Shown in pieces: positions 18,168 through 27,371 of a stretch of DNA of 64,000 bases. The stretch's first letter is position 1, and each line of letters starts with the position of its first letter. A model generated the notes under the pieces. That model was given only the letters and a program-made list of their open reading frames with translations. It was not told where the DNA came from and did not search any database. This stretch comes from Pseudomonas sp. JUb42 (lineage in GTDB: Bacteria; Pseudomonadota; Gammaproteobacteria; Pseudomonadales; Pseudomonadaceae), in NCBI RefSeq assembly GCF_024807945.1, contig NZ_JANUFD010000007.1, forward strand, positions 248,001-312,000, read 5' to 3'. The position numbers and the translations under genes were made by a program.

Positions 18168-20500
18168 GGCAACGCCTCAGCTGTGTGCGCCAGCGGCTTG
18201 TGCGCTGCCCAGGGGGCGAGGATGAAACTGAATGCCAGGCCTAGGCTGACCGACAAGCCGAAGTTGCTGATGGCCGGGGTATTGGACACCGCCAGCAGGC
18301 CGAACGACAGCCAGGTGGTCAGTGCTGCCAGCAAGGTGCCCAACAGGCTGACGGCAGCGCCGCCCACTTGCTCGCGCATGAGGATCGCGTAATCGACGCT
18401 GATTGCTGTCACCAATAGCAGGCCGAACAGGCTGAACAGGGTCAACGGCTGGCCCATCCAGCCAAGACTGGCCAGGCTGCACAGAGCCGCCAGCAACGGC
18501 AGCGCGACGATGCGCAGGGCGCCGCCGAAGCCGAATGGCGCGATCAGCAGCAGGACGATCAATACGCAGGACAGCAGTTTCAATTCAGCGGCGCTGACCT
18601 GGGTCTTGGCGAACACGCTGTTCAGTTCGCCGAGCCGATCAACCAGCACCACGCCTTCAAGTCCCTCGGCCTGATTGCGCATCAGGGCTGCGTCATTGAG
18701 TCCTTGCAGGCTGATCATGCCGGCAACACCGTCATCAGTCGCGCCGAGCCACAGCGTGCGCCAGGGTTCACCCAAAGGCCCGGCCAGAACGCTGTCGATA
18801 TCGGCGGGCGGCAGCGCCTGGAGCTTGTCCAGTTCGGCCTGCAAGGCATCGGCAGGTACGCCCAGATCCAATAGCGGCTGCCAGAACTCCGGCAGGCGTT
18901 TGAGGGCCAGGCGCGTAGCCTGTTGCTCAGCAGGCGAGGCCACGATCTGGTTGAGGGACAGATAGCCTTGCAGCTTGTCCAGGTCCACCAGTTGGTCAAG
19001 ACGTTGGCCCAGCGCTGTTTCCCGTTCCAGCAACTGCTGCGCATCCTTGCCCCGCACCAGGAAAAACTGGCTGGTCGGCTGGAAACCGGTGATGCGCGCA
19101 ATGCTTTGCGCTTCCTGGGTCAGTTGCGGCGGTGCGGAAATCCATTGGCGAATATCGTTGCGAGTGGTCAGGTGCCACAGGCCGCCGACGCAGAACAGCA
19201 ACAGCAGCGCGAGCAGCCAGGGCGTGCCGATGTGTCGCAGCAGGGCTTCGCGACAGGCGAGCAAGCGCTGGCTCAGACGCAGAGGCCAGTCCGCCGGACG
19301 CAGTTCGACGTTGTTGAACAGCGCAGGCAACAGGCAGACGGCGGTCAGGTAGGCGCCGACCAGACCAGCAGCGGAAAACACCGCGATTTGTGTGAGCGCC
19401 GGAAAGGGCGTCCAGGCCAGGGCCAGGTAACCGATGCAACTGGTCGCCAGGCTCAGGCTCAGGCCGGGCAGGGTCACGCGCAAGGCGGGCCAGCTTTTCC
19501 ACGGCTTGAGGGTCCAGCTTTTGGACAGATAATGCAGCGGGTAATCCACGGCCACACCGATCAGGCTGGAGCCCAGCACCAAGGTCATCACATGCATATG
19601 GCCGAACAGCGCCACGCAGGCCACGGCACCGAACAGCATGCCCACCAGCACCGGGACGAAGGCCAGCAATACGCGCCAGCGACGAAAGGCCAGCAGCAGC
19701 AAAAGCAGGATCCCCGCCGTGGCGCCGCCACCGACCCAGGTTATTTCCCGGGTGGCCTGGCGTTGGCCGTCGGCGGCATACAACAAGCCGCTGGCCGCGA
19801 GCATTTGGCCGTGACCTTGAGTGACCTGTTGGCGCGCGTTGTCTACCAGATCCGCGACCCGCAACGGCAGGTGCATATCGAAGGCATCACCCTGGGTGCG
19901 GGCGCGCAGCAATACCCAACTGATGCCGTCGCTATTGGCGATTAATGCGCCGCTGCCGATATCCGGTTGTACCGAGCCGTGCTTGGGCATGCCGTTTTGA
20001 ATACGTCCGGTCAGGCCCAGCCAGTCATCCTGGCTCGGCACCAGGCTAAAGCCGCCGAAGGGATCGAAGAGGTTTTGTACGCGTTGCTGGATGAAAGCTT
20101 GTGGCTGTTCGATCAATTGCGTGCGCTCGGCGGCGGGCAACATCGCCAGACGCCCTTGCAGCAGTTGTGTGCGTAACGCGGGCACGTCGGCCTGCAAACT
20201 CCACTGGACCTTCTCGAACAGCCCGCTGGCCTGCCATTGTCCGGCCAGGGTTTGCGCCAGCTTGATCGCCTGTTCGCGATCGCTGTGGCCGACCAGCACC
20301 AGCATTTCCCGGTTAAGCGGTTCCTGCATGCGCTTTTCCGCGAGCAGTTCCAGAGCATCCGGGGCGGTGCCGGGCACCAGTTCCATGAGATTGGCTGACA
20401 GCGGCGCAGCCCCGCGCCATTGCCAGCCTGCGACGGCAAGCACCGCCAGCAGGATGATCAGAAACAGGCGCGGCAGCAGGCGTTCACTTGGCAAAGTCAT
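18164..20500 (-). CDS. apeM: MMPL/RND-family exporter (ApeM-like)
   Basis: The 778-residue protein has two repeated halves, each with one helix, a large periplasmic loop and about five further helices, as in MMPL lipid exporters. Conserved membrane motifs such as LVLGSSLIGVAVDYPLHYL and the C-terminal AISVDYAILMREQ mark the two proton-relay helices. It is expected to move the aryl-polyene lipid or its precursor across the inner membrane. ATG 20500 has GGAG just upstream, within the end of the LolA-like gene; an ATG at 20512 is also possible. Confidence 0.88.
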   Translation of the reverse strand: MTLPSERLLPRLFLIILLAVLAVAGWQWRGAAPLSANLMELVPGTAPDALELLAEKRMQEPLNREMLVLVGHSDREQAIKLAQTLAGQWQASGLFEKVQWSLQADVPALRTQLLQGRLAMLPAAERTQLIEQPQAFIQQRVQNLFDPFGGFSLVPSQDDWLGLTGRIQNGMPKHGSVQPDIGSGALIANSDGISWVLLRARTQGDAFDMHLPLRVADLVDNARQQVTQGHGQMLAASGLLYAADGQRQATREITWVGGGATAGILLLLLLAFRRWRVLLAFVPVLVGMLFGAVACVALFGHMHVMTLVLGSSLIGVAVDYPLHYLSKSWTLKPWKSWPALRVTLPGLSLSLATSCIGYLALAWTPFPALTQIAVFSAAGLVGAYLTAVCLLPALFNNVELRPADWPLRLSQRLLACREALLRHIGTPWLLALLLLFCVGGLWHLTTRNDIRQWISAPPQLTQEAQSIARITGFQPTSQFFLVRGKDAQQLLERETALGQRLDQLVDLDKLQGYLSLNQIVASPAEQQATRLALKRLPEFWQPLLDLGVPADALQAELDKLQALPPADIDSVLAGPLGEPWRTLWLGATDDGVAGMISLQGLNDAALMRNQAEGLEGVVLVDRLGELNSVFAKTQVSAAELKLLSCVLIVLLLIAPFGFGGALRIVALPLLAALCSLASLGWMGQPLTLFSLFGLLLVTAISVDYAILMREQVGGAAVSLLGTLLAALTTWLSFGLLAVSNTPAISNFGLSVSLGLAFSFILAPWAAHKPLAHTAEALP

Positions 20501-21278
20501 TACGCTCCGCATCGCTCAGCGCCGGGACGCTCTGGCTGTCGAGCATCTTCAGTACGGTGCTGTCACCCTGGGTTTCCAGCAGCTCGATGCGCTGCACCAA
20601 CGCACCGCCATCGATATTGATCTGCTTGAAGACCTGTTGCAGCAGCAGCGAACGCGGCGTCAGGGTCAATTGCCAGGCCTGGGCGTCGCCCTTGAGTTGC
20701 AGGTCGAAATCCCGTTGCAGGCCGCTGCTGTCGCCTTGCAGTACGGCCAGGAACAGACGGTTTTGTTCGGCCCCGGCGCTTTTGTTCGGCAGCAGTTGCC
20801 AGCTCTGCCCGTCACGGCGCGAGATGCCCGCCGCAACGATGCGGTAGTCCTGCTTGAGTGGGGTATCGAGCAGCCAGAGCAAGCCGAACTCCTTGGCCAG
20901 GACAAACCGGCCCTTGCTGACCAAGGGTTGCGGCAAGGCTCTCAGGTGTTTCTCCTGAATGAAGTTGCCGCGTACGACCACGGGCTTGGCCAGTTGCTCG
21001 CTTAGCTGTGGCAGGTCGAAAGCGTGGGCCAGGGGTGTCAGGGTGAGCAGGGCGAGGAGGCACAGAAAACGGCGCAGGATGTTTTTATGAAACAGCGCAA
21101 GACCTACTGAATCACCGGAACTCTGTGGGAGCGAATTCATTCGCGAAAGCGGTGTTTCAGACGATGAAGATGCGTCGTATGTACTGGCCTCTTCGCGAAT
21201 GAATTCGCTCCCACTGAATTCGCTCCCACAGATTCGCTTGCGGTCTGTCCGGCGCTTGATGAGGGCAAAAATACTCAT
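20484..21278 (-). CDS. apeL: LolA-like outer membrane lipid carrier (ApeL-like) with REP-encoded N-terminal region
   Basis: The conserved part begins with a hydrophobic segment (RRFLCLLALLTLTP, AHA cleavage) and continues as a LolA-like periplasmic carrier with the QEKHLRALPQPL and GLLWLLDTP elements. The start coupled to the thioesterase stop is ATG 21278 (ATGA), giving 264 residues. Between this start and the signal peptide, about residues 16-57 are encoded by a family-B REP repeat read in frame. A second start, ATG 21140, lies inside the REP and would give 218 residues with a normal signal peptide. Which start is used cannot be decided from sequence. Confidence 0.82.
   Translation of the reverse strand: MSIFALIKRRTDRKRICGSEFSGSEFIREEASTYDASSSSETPLSRMNSLPQSSGDSVGLALFHKNILRRFLCLLALLTLTPLAHAFDLPQLSEQLAKPVVVRGNFIQEKHLRALPQPLVSKGRFVLAKEFGLLWLLDTPLKQDYRIVAAGISRRDGQSWQLLPNKSAGAEQNRLFLAVLQGDSSGLQRDFDLQLKGDAQAWQLTLTPRSLLLQQVFKQINIDGGALVQRIELLETQGDSTVLKMLDSQSVPALSDAERNDFAK
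21124..21231. repeat. REP-like repeat, family B, inside the LolA-like reading frame
   Basis: Arms 21124-21147 and 21192-21214 of the GTGGGAGCGAATTCATTCGCGAA type, followed by a duplicated tail 21215-21231. The repeat stays open in the frame of the LolA-like gene between its coupled ATG and its signal peptide. Confidence 0.85.
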
Positions 21279-21700
21279 GACACCACCTTGGCAACCGCAT
21301 CGGTAAAGGCTTTGGGCGAGACCAGTTGCATCTCCCGGGTCTGCATGTCCACGGCCACTTGCACTGTGCAGGCGCGGGTTAGGCGTTCGCCGGTCACGGC
21401 ATCGCTGATCAGGTAGTTGATCTTCAGACGGTTCTCCCACTCCACCAGATTGGCCCGCACGGTCAGGCGCTGGCCGAACACCGCGCCGCGCACGTAGCGC
21501 AGTTGCAGGTCGATCACCGGCCAGGCGTAGCCGGACTCGACCATCTGCGTGTAGTTATGGCCGAGCTGGTCGAGCAGCGCACAGCGCGCCACTTCCAGGT
21601 ATTTAACGTAGTGACCGTGCCAGACGACGTTCATGGTATCGACGTCGAAAAACGGCACCAGCACTTCGGTGTCGACGTGGAAAAAGCCCTTGCTACGCAT
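21275..21700 (-). CDS. apeK: Hot-dog thioesterase (YbgC/4-hydroxybenzoyl-CoA type, ApeK-like)
   Basis: The 141-residue single hot-dog protein has the active-site region FFDVDTMNVVWHGHYVKYLE, with the catalytic Asp at about residue 17 as in 4-hydroxybenzoyl-CoA thioesterases. In APE systems the thioesterase is thought to release or edit aryl-polyene chains. The gene overlaps the lyase gene by 8 bases upstream and the LolA-like gene by ATGA downstream. Confidence 0.88.
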   Translation of the reverse strand: MRSKGFFHVDTEVLVPFFDVDTMNVVWHGHYVKYLEVARCALLDQLGHNYTQMVESGYAWPVIDLQLRYVRGAVFGQRLTVRANLVEWENRLKINYLISDAVTGERLTRACTVQVAVDMQTREMQLVSPKAFTDAVAKVVS

Positions 21701-23237
21701 GCAGCCTCCAGTGGCGTTCGGCGATACGTTGCAGGCACAGGCGCAGTTCGCCTTCCAGGGCACGGTCTTCGATGACCGGCGGGAAGTCCGCCGCCAGTTG
21801 TTCATGCATGGCGGCCAGGGCCGGTGGCAGCGGGCGCGCATCGGCGGCCTTGCTGCGCAGCCAGACGCCCTGGTTGGCGGCGATCAGAGTGGCGGCGGCG
21901 ACCTGTTCGGTCAGCTCCAGCACGCGGATGGCGTCGCGGGCCGCGATGGTGCCCATGCTTACCTTGTCCTGGTTATGGCATTCGGTGGAGCGCGAGAACA
22001 CGCTGGCGGGCATGGTGTTTTTCAGGGCTTCGGCGGTCCAGGCACTGGTGCCGATCTGCACCGCCTTGAAGCCGTGGTTGATCATCGCCCGATCGGCCGG
22101 GGCGCCGGACAGATTGCTCGGCAGGCCATGGTTGTAGCGTTCGTCCACCAGCAGCGCCAGTTGCCGGTCGAGCAGGTCGGCGACGTTGGCTACCAGGGTC
22201 TTGAGGCTGTCCATGGCAAAGGCGATATGCCCGCCGTAGAAATGCCCGCCGTGCAGCACGCGCTCGGCTTCGGCGTCGATGATCGGGTTGTCGTTGGCGC
22301 TGTTCAGTTCGATTTCGATAAACGAGCGCAGCCAGTTCAGGCTGTCGGCCAGCACGCCCAGCACGTGGGGCGCACAACGCAGGGAGTAGCGATCCTGCAG
22401 GCGATGCAGCGGCGCGGTCGGCGCGTCGATGGCCAGGTCCTGGCGCAGCCACGCGGCAACCTGCATCTGCCCCGGATGGGGTTTGGCGGCGAACAGACGC
22501 TCATCAAAATGCTCGGGGTTACCTTGCAGGGCGACCACGTTCAGCGCGGTGATGCGGGTCGCCAGTTGCAGCAGGTAATCGGCGCGGGCGAACGCCAGGC
22601 AGGCCAGGCCGGTCATCACCGCGGTGCCGTTCATCAGCGCCAGCGCTTCCTTGGGTCGCAGCACCAGCGGCACCCAGCCCAGTTCGCGGTGTACATCAAT
22701 GGCCTGACGGCGCTCGCCACGGAACATCACTTCACGCTCGCCGGACAGGGTTGCGGCAACGTAAGACAGCGGGGTGAGATCACCGCTGGCGCCCACCGAG
22801 CCTTCTTCCGGGATCAACGGCAGGACGTCCTGATCGAGGAAGGCTTGCAGGCGCTCCAGCAACTCGACCCGCACCCCTGACACGCCGTGGCACAGCGACT
22901 GCAAGCGTGCTGCCAGAACGGCACGCGTTGCCTGGGCGTCGAGCAGCTTGCCCAGGCCGCAACCGTGGAAGGTGTAGAGATGACGTGGCAGCGCCTCGAC
23001 GTGTTGCAGCGGTACGGCCACTACGCAGGAGTCGCCATAACCGGTGGTGACGCCGTAGATCACGCCTTCCTTACCCAGTAGCGAATCGAGGAACTGCGCG
23101 CCCTTGGCAATGCGCTCGCGGAAGGCACTGTCGCTCTGCAGGGTCGTGGGTACCTGGCGGTTGGCCAAGGCCAGTACGTCTTCGATCCGCAATGCACGCT
23201 CGCCGAAGGTAACCGGCTCAGGAACTTGATTCGTCAT
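21693..23237 (-). CDS. Aromatic amino acid ammonia-lyase (HAL/PAL/TAL family)
   Basis: The 514-residue protein has the Ala150-Ser151-Gly152 triad that cyclises to the MIO cofactor (in GSVGASGDLTPLSY), the catalytic tyrosine loop YGVTTGYGD at 61-69, and the expected length for a bacterial lyase. At the substrate-selectivity site it has Phe90-His91, where HAL usually has Ser-His, TAL His-Leu and PAL Phe-Leu. Inside an APE operon it most likely makes cinnamate or 4-coumarate as an aryl starter, as a tyrosine lyase does for flexirubin, rather than acting in histidine use. No other hut genes are nearby. It overlaps the acyltransferase by 20 bases. Confidence 0.9.
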   Translation of the reverse strand: MTNQVPEPVTFGERALRIEDVLALANRQVPTTLQSDSAFRERIAKGAQFLDSLLGKEGVIYGVTTGYGDSCVVAVPLQHVEALPRHLYTFHGCGLGKLLDAQATRAVLAARLQSLCHGVSGVRVELLERLQAFLDQDVLPLIPEEGSVGASGDLTPLSYVAATLSGEREVMFRGERRQAIDVHRELGWVPLVLRPKEALALMNGTAVMTGLACLAFARADYLLQLATRITALNVVALQGNPEHFDERLFAAKPHPGQMQVAAWLRQDLAIDAPTAPLHRLQDRYSLRCAPHVLGVLADSLNWLRSFIEIELNSANDNPIIDAEAERVLHGGHFYGGHIAFAMDSLKTLVANVADLLDRQLALLVDERYNHGLPSNLSGAPADRAMINHGFKAVQIGTSAWTAEALKNTMPASVFSRSTECHNQDKVSMGTIAARDAIRVLELTEQVAAATLIAANQGVWLRSKAADARPLPPALAAMHEQLAADFPPVIEDRALEGELRLCLQRIAERHWRLHA

Positions 23238-24165
23238 CGGACTTCCAGAAAGGGTAGAAATTGAACCACTGCTGTGGCGCTTGCAGGCAATAGTGGCTAA
23301 GGCGGTCGGCGTAGCGCTGAGTCCACCGGGCGATCACCTGCTGACGGTCGCTGCGGCGCCACTCGATGGCCTCGGCAAAGCGCTCCAGGGTCACTTGATA
23401 ACCCTGGGGGGCTTTGAGACAGAAAATCAGATTGATCGGACATTTGAGCAGCCCGGCCAGCAACCACGGGCCTTGGGGGAACGGCGCCTGACCACCGAGG
23501 AAATCGACCCGCACATTGCGCCCGCCATGCAACGGCACGCGATCCCCGGCAATCGCCAGCCATTCGCCATCGTCCAGGCGCTGGCTCAGTTGCAGCATGA
23601 TCGCCGGGTCCAGTTCGCTGACCTGAATCAGCCGCAGATTGGTGGCGCCTGCCTCGCCCAGCAGGCGGTTGAACTGCTCGGCGTGCTTGGTGTGAACCAG
23701 CACATTCATCGTGACCTTCTCGCCCAGCTCGGCCAGTGCCCGGCATACCTCAAGGTTGCCCAGGTGGGTGCCCACCAGCATTTGCCCGCGACCACTGCGT
23801 AACTCGCTGCGCAGCAGGGTCTGGTCGATGATTTCGATCTGGGAAATCTTCAGCTTGCCGTTCCACAGATCGAGCTTGTCCAGCAGCGAGTCGGCGAAGG
23901 CCATGAACTGGCCGAATACCTGCCAGTGGCTGGGGCGCAGTTCCGGGCGCTGGCTCCAGTCGGCCAGGCGCTGCTGATACTCCCAGGCACTCTTACGCGC
24001 CGATCGGCCAAACAGGAAAAAGTACAAAACGATGCCGTGCAACACCGGGCTCAGCACTCGCCGACCCAGACGCCGCGCGGCCCAGGCGGTGAGCTTCATC
24101 AGCAGGAAACTGCCGCGCTCCTGATGATTGGCCCAGTGTTGCTTGTCGGGGGCGTCATTTGTCAT
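23218..24165 (-). CDS. LpxL/HtrB-type lysophospholipid acyltransferase (APE lipid assembly)
   Basis: The 315-residue inner-membrane acyltransferase has the HxxxxE-type catalytic motif in GTHLGNLEV and a second block GDRVPLHGGRNVRVDFLGG. An N-terminal hydrophobic stretch (HGIVLYFFLFG) anchors it. It probably joins the polyene acyl chain to a lipid or sugar acceptor; in many APE clusters a glycosyltransferase and an acyltransferase of this kind are fused (ApeJ), while here they are two genes. Start ATG 24165 lies 15 bases after a REP repeat that fills most of the spacer to the glycosyltransferase. Confidence 0.85.
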   Translation of the reverse strand: MTNDAPDKQHWANHQERGSFLLMKLTAWAARRLGRRVLSPVLHGIVLYFFLFGRSARKSAWEYQQRLADWSQRPELRPSHWQVFGQFMAFADSLLDKLDLWNGKLKISQIEIIDQTLLRSELRSGRGQMLVGTHLGNLEVCRALAELGEKVTMNVLVHTKHAEQFNRLLGEAGATNLRLIQVSELDPAIMLQLSQRLDDGEWLAIAGDRVPLHGGRNVRVDFLGGQAPFPQGPWLLAGLLKCPINLIFCLKAPQGYQVTLERFAEAIEWRRSDRQQVIARWTQRYADRLSHYCLQAPQQWFNFYPFWKSDDESSS

Positions 24166-24180
24166 CGGTACACCTGACCC

Positions 24181-24268
24181 GTTGGAGCGAGGCTTGCCCG
24201 CGAAGAACGTTGACGCGGTTTTTCTGGACAAATGCGGTGAGGCATTCGCGGGCAAGCCTCGCTCCAAC
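24181..24268. repeat. REP-like inverted repeat, family A, inside the APE operon
   Basis: Perfect 24-bp arms 24181-24204 and 24245-24268. It fills the 126-base spacer between the glycosyltransferase stop and the acyltransferase start, the largest gap in the core of the operon. Confidence 0.85.
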
Positions 24269-24291
24269 GGTGTCGGCATTTGTTGTAGCCG

Positions 24292-25026
24292 TCATGGCAA
24301 CCACCGCCGCCACAGAATCAGCGGAAAGCGCCCGAGCATGCCAAAGAACAGCTTGGTGTGCATTTTCGAGATCAGGACGTTGTCGTGGAACAGGCGGAAA
24401 TGCGACAGGCCGTCTTCGGGGTAGTGCACCCGGGTCGGCAGCCACTGCATGGGCTGGTTGCGCCAGGACAGGCGCACGAGGATTTCCGAGTCGAAGTCCA
24501 TACGCTTACCGATCTGTACGTGGTCGATCAGATGCATGACCGGCGCCAGGGGGTACAGGCGAAAGCCGCACATGGAATCCTTGATCTGCAGCGACAGGGT
24601 GTTGACCCAGACCCAGAAGTGGGTGAGGTAGCGTGCGTACAGGCGGCCCTTGGGCACGCTGGCATCGTATTGCGGATAACCGCAGATCACCGCGTCCGGC
24701 TGTGCCCGGGAATGTTCGATAAACACGGCGATATCGCCCAGGTCATGCTGGCCGTCGGCATCCACCTGCAAGGCATGGCTGAAGCCCAGGCGCCGGGCCT
24801 CACGAAAACCCGCCATGACGGCGCCGCCCTTGCCCTGATTGACCGGCAGACGAACCAGATAGACGTTCTCGCCCTCGGCCAATCGCTGCATCACGGCGGC
24901 GCAGGCCGGGCTGCTGGCATCGTCCACCAATACACAGGGCAGCCCGGCGGCCAGAACCGCTTGCACCACCTTGGGCAATGGCAGCTCGTGGTCGAAAACC
25001 GGGATGATTGCGCAGGGGTTATGCAT
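24292..25026 (-). CDS. Family 2 glycosyltransferase of the APE operon
   Basis: The 244-residue GT-A protein has the N-terminal IIPVFDHE, VLVDDASS, and the metal/nucleotide-sugar motif DADGQHD at about 88-94. Length and the absence of long membrane segments suggest a membrane-associated cytoplasmic enzyme like polyprenol-phosphate sugar transferases. It probably adds the sugar of the APE lipid anchor. ATG 25026 overlaps the ligase stop by 8 bases (ATGCATAA), so its translation is tied to the REP-containing end of that gene. Confidence 0.87.
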   Translation of the reverse strand: MHNPCAIIPVFDHELPLPKVVQAVLAAGLPCVLVDDASSPACAAVMQRLAEGENVYLVRLPVNQGKGGAVMAGFREARRLGFSHALQVDADGQHDLGDIAVFIEHSRAQPDAVICGYPQYDASVPKGRLYARYLTHFWVWVNTLSLQIKDSMCGFRLYPLAPVMHLIDHVQIGKRMDFDSEILVRLSWRNQPMQWLPTRVHYPEDGLSHFRLFHDNVLISKMHTKLFFGMLGRFPLILWRRWLP

Positions 25027-26824
25027 GGTCGCGGCCTGTGGGAGCGAGGCTTGCCCGCGAAGAGGTCGGTACATCCGACGCATTTACTGTGATCGGGACA
25101 TCGCCTTCGCGGGCAAGCCTCGCTCCAACGGACCCTTCCAACAGAATCCGCCCACTGGAGCACGGCGCATCGCCGTTACGAAAGGCGAAGTACAGCTTGC
25201 CGCGCTCGGCGTCGAAACGCAGGGTCAGGCTGATCCGGTCGCCGGGGCGCACCAGTTGCTGGAATTTCAGCACTTCCATACCGGCGAATGTCGGCGGCAG
25301 GTCGAGCAACTGACGACCCAGGGCGATAGCCCAGTCCACCTGCACCACCCCCGGCAGCACCGGTACGCTGGGAAAGTGCCCGCTGAAGTAAGCCAGGTCC
25401 GGCGGCACGCTTAGCTCAAGCTGCCATTCACCCTCGACCTTCTGCTGGCTGAGTATTTCGGGCTGTTTACTGCGCGGGGCCATGAGCAGCGCCTGGACCT
25501 CGGCTTGCGCCAGCTTGCCCTGAGCGTTGAATGGCAGCTGACGCAGCACACGCCAGCGCCGAGGCAGGGCCAGGGGTTCGCAGTGGGGGATCAGGTGTTG
25601 GCGCAGGCTTTGGGTCAGGGCGCGACGGCCGCCGTTGCGCAGGGCATGCAGGCCTTTTTCGCTGAGTACGATCAGGGCGCCCAGAGACGCCCGGTTCTCC
25701 TGGACCACACCCAGCCGCGCTTCGCTGACCCATTCATGTGCGGCCAGAGCCTGCTCCAGTAGAGGCAGGGAGATGCGTTTTTCTTCCAGCTTGACGATGC
25801 GGTCCAGCCGGCCGAGCAACTCAAAGCGGCCATCCGTACTCATGCGCGCGGCATCGGCGCTGTGTTCGACATGGCCCGGCGGCATGTAGGTCGAGCTGAT
25901 CAGCAGGGCGCCATCGGCATCCTGGCCAAGCTGCACGCCCTCGAAGGGTTGCCACAGGCTGTCGCCCTGACGCCAGGCAATGCCGCCGGTTTCCGAGCTG
26001 CCGAGAATCTCGGTCGGCCATTGCCCCAGACGTTGCTGCAAGCTGGCGGCGGCCTCGGCAGGGAGCGCGCCGCCGGAAGAAAACACCCGGCGCACGGCAC
26101 TCAGGCCCGGCCAGTCGAGGTTCTCGCCCATGCGCTTGAGCAGGGCCGGGCTGGCGACCCAGGCAAAGCTTTCGAACTCACGGCTGGCGCGCTGCAGGTC
26201 TTCGGGAAACGGCAGTTGTCGACGTACGAAGCGGCGCCCGGCGCTCAAGGGCCAAAGCACGCGGAACAGCAGGCCGTAGATATGCTGGGCGGCGACGCTG
26301 CCAATGATGCAGGCCGTGCCCAGTTGCGCACCCCACAGGCGCTCCAGCACCTCGATCTCATTGACCAGCTGACGCAGACGCTTTTCGATCAGCTTGGGTT
26401 CGCCACTGGAGCCGGAAGTACACAGGCTCAGGCGGCATTCATCCAGATCAAGCAGGGCGGCGGGCAAAGGCGCGGCCTGCAACTGCTCGAGTCGCAGGTC
26501 ATCCGGCAGATCAGTCAGCCAGCCATCCACATGGGCCGACCAACGCTCGCGGGTTTGCGCTTGCAAGTCGGCGGGCAGCAACACGCTGACCCCGGCCCGC
26601 CACGCGCCGAACAGGGCGATGGCCAATGCACCGGCGTCTTCCAGGTGCACGGCCAGGCGCTTGATGCCCAGGGATTGCAGCCCTGCAGCGATGCTCAGTG
26701 CCTGTTCGCAGAACTGCGCGTGGTTCAGTGCCGGCGCCTGGGTCAGCTCGCGGGCCGACTGTGGGGCGAGCAACAGGCGCTCAGAAGGTATCCAGTCAAC
26801 AGCCATGCGGTTCACGTGTTCCAT
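25019..26824 (-). CDS. Acyl/aryl-ACP ligase fused to a hot-dog dehydratase (ApeH-ApeI), with REP-encoded tail
   Basis: The 601-residue protein joins two enzymes. Residues 1-450 are an AMP-forming ligase with TSGSSGEPK at 136-144, GSSETGG near 275, GRLDRIVK near 338 and the C-terminal catalytic Lys437 (FNAQGKL). Residues about 462-562 are a FabA/FabZ-like dehydratase with His483 in [12 protein letters not shown]. The first should load the aryl starter on an ACP, the second should dehydrate with ApeP. Residues about 565-596 are read through a family-A REP repeat (25039-25129), giving a low-complexity Arg/Ser-rich tail not expected in the family. ATG 26824 starts one base after the preceding stop; ATG 26806 is an alternative. 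Confidence 0.88.
   Translation of the reverse strand: MEHVNRMAVDWIPSERLLLAPQSARELTQAPALNHAQFCEQALSIAAGLQSLGIKRLAVHLEDAGALAIALFGAWRAGVSVLLPADLQAQTRERWSAHVDGWLTDLPDDLRLEQLQAAPLPAALLDLDECRLSLCTSGSSGEPKLIEKRLRQLVNEIEVLERLWGAQLGTACIIGSVAAQHIYGLLFRVLWPLSAGRRFVRRQLPFPEDLQRASREFESFAWVASPALLKRMGENLDWPGLSAVRRVFSSGGALPAEAAASLQQRLGQWPTEILGSSETGGIAWRQGDSLWQPFEGVQLGQDADGALLISSTYMPPGHVEHSADAARMSTDGRFELLGRLDRIVKLEEKRISLPLLEQALAAHEWVSEARLGVVQENRASLGALIVLSEKGLHALRNGGRRALTQSLRQHLIPHCEPLALPRRWRVLRQLPFNAQGKLAQAEVQALLMAPRSKQPEILSQQKVEGEWQLELSVPPDLAYFSGHFPSVPVLPGVVQVDWAIALGRQLLDLPPTFAGMEVLKFQQLVRPGDRISLTLRFDAERGKLYFAFRNGDAPCSSGRILLEGSVGARLAREGDVPITVNASDVPTSSRASLAPTGRDHA
25039..25129. repeat. REP-like repeat, family A, inside the ligase 3' coding end
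   Basis: Arms at about 25040-25061 and 25106-25127 with the GGAGCGAGGCTTGCCCGCGAA word. It lies wholly within the reading frame of the ligase-dehydratase gene and just before the glycosyltransferase start. Confidence 0.85.
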
Positions 26825-26825
26825 T

Positions 26826-27371
26826 TCATGCGCCGCCTCTGACTCGGCGGCGGACTATCCATTCGCCCGCAAACAGCAGGCCCATCACTGCGTAGGACAG
26901 CAGACCGGTCCATAGCGTCCACCACGCCAGGGGTGCCCAAAGCGTCAGTGTCGCGGCAATCAGGCCGTTGCCGAGAAAAAACCAGCACCACACCTGCGTC
27001 ACTTTGCGCGTGTAGGCAATCGCCACGTCCGGCAATTGCGGCTCGCGCAAGCGTGCCAGGCGTTCAACCATCGGCGGCCCGTAGATCAGGCTCAGGCCGA
27101 ACAGGCTCAGCATCGACGCGCAGATCAGTACGGGATACCAGCGCAGCAGTGCCGGGCTGTCGAACACCCCGAGCAACAGGCAGAAGCCGATGGCGACCAC
27201 GGCGGTGAGCATTGCGCCGGGACGCTTTTCCACGGTCAGTGCCCGACCCAGCCACAGCAGGCCAAGCGCCAGGGCAAACTGCCAGGGCGCGAAATGGCCC
27301 ATGCCGTAATACACCGCAAAGGGGTAGAGCACGCCGACCACGATCAGGCCCAGGCTGGTCAGCCGCTTCAT
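26826..27371 (-). CDS. apeG: COG4648-type integral membrane protein (ApeG-like)
   Basis: The 181-residue protein has five or six hydrophobic helices, a polar loop LEREPQLPDVA-like segment around 107-120 (RLREPQLPDVAIAYTRKVT), and a basic C-terminus. The family is known almost only from APE and related clusters and has no assigned activity. Coupled by ATGA to the ACP gene upstream. Confidence 0.82.
   Translation of the reverse strand: MKRLTSLGLIVVGVLYPFAVYYGMGHFAPWQFALALGLLWLGRALTVEKRPGAMLTAVVAIGFCLLLGVFDSPALLRWYPVLICASMLSLFGLSLIYGPPMVERLARLREPQLPDVAIAYTRKVTQVWCWFFLGNGLIAATLTLWAPLAWWTLWTGLLSYAVMGLLFAGEWIVRRRVRGGA

Noticed and set aside
21693..23237. Histidine utilisation (hutH) gene
   Set aside because: No hutU/hutI/hutG/hutC nearby, the gene is locked into the APE operon by overlaps, and the selectivity pair differs from HAL.
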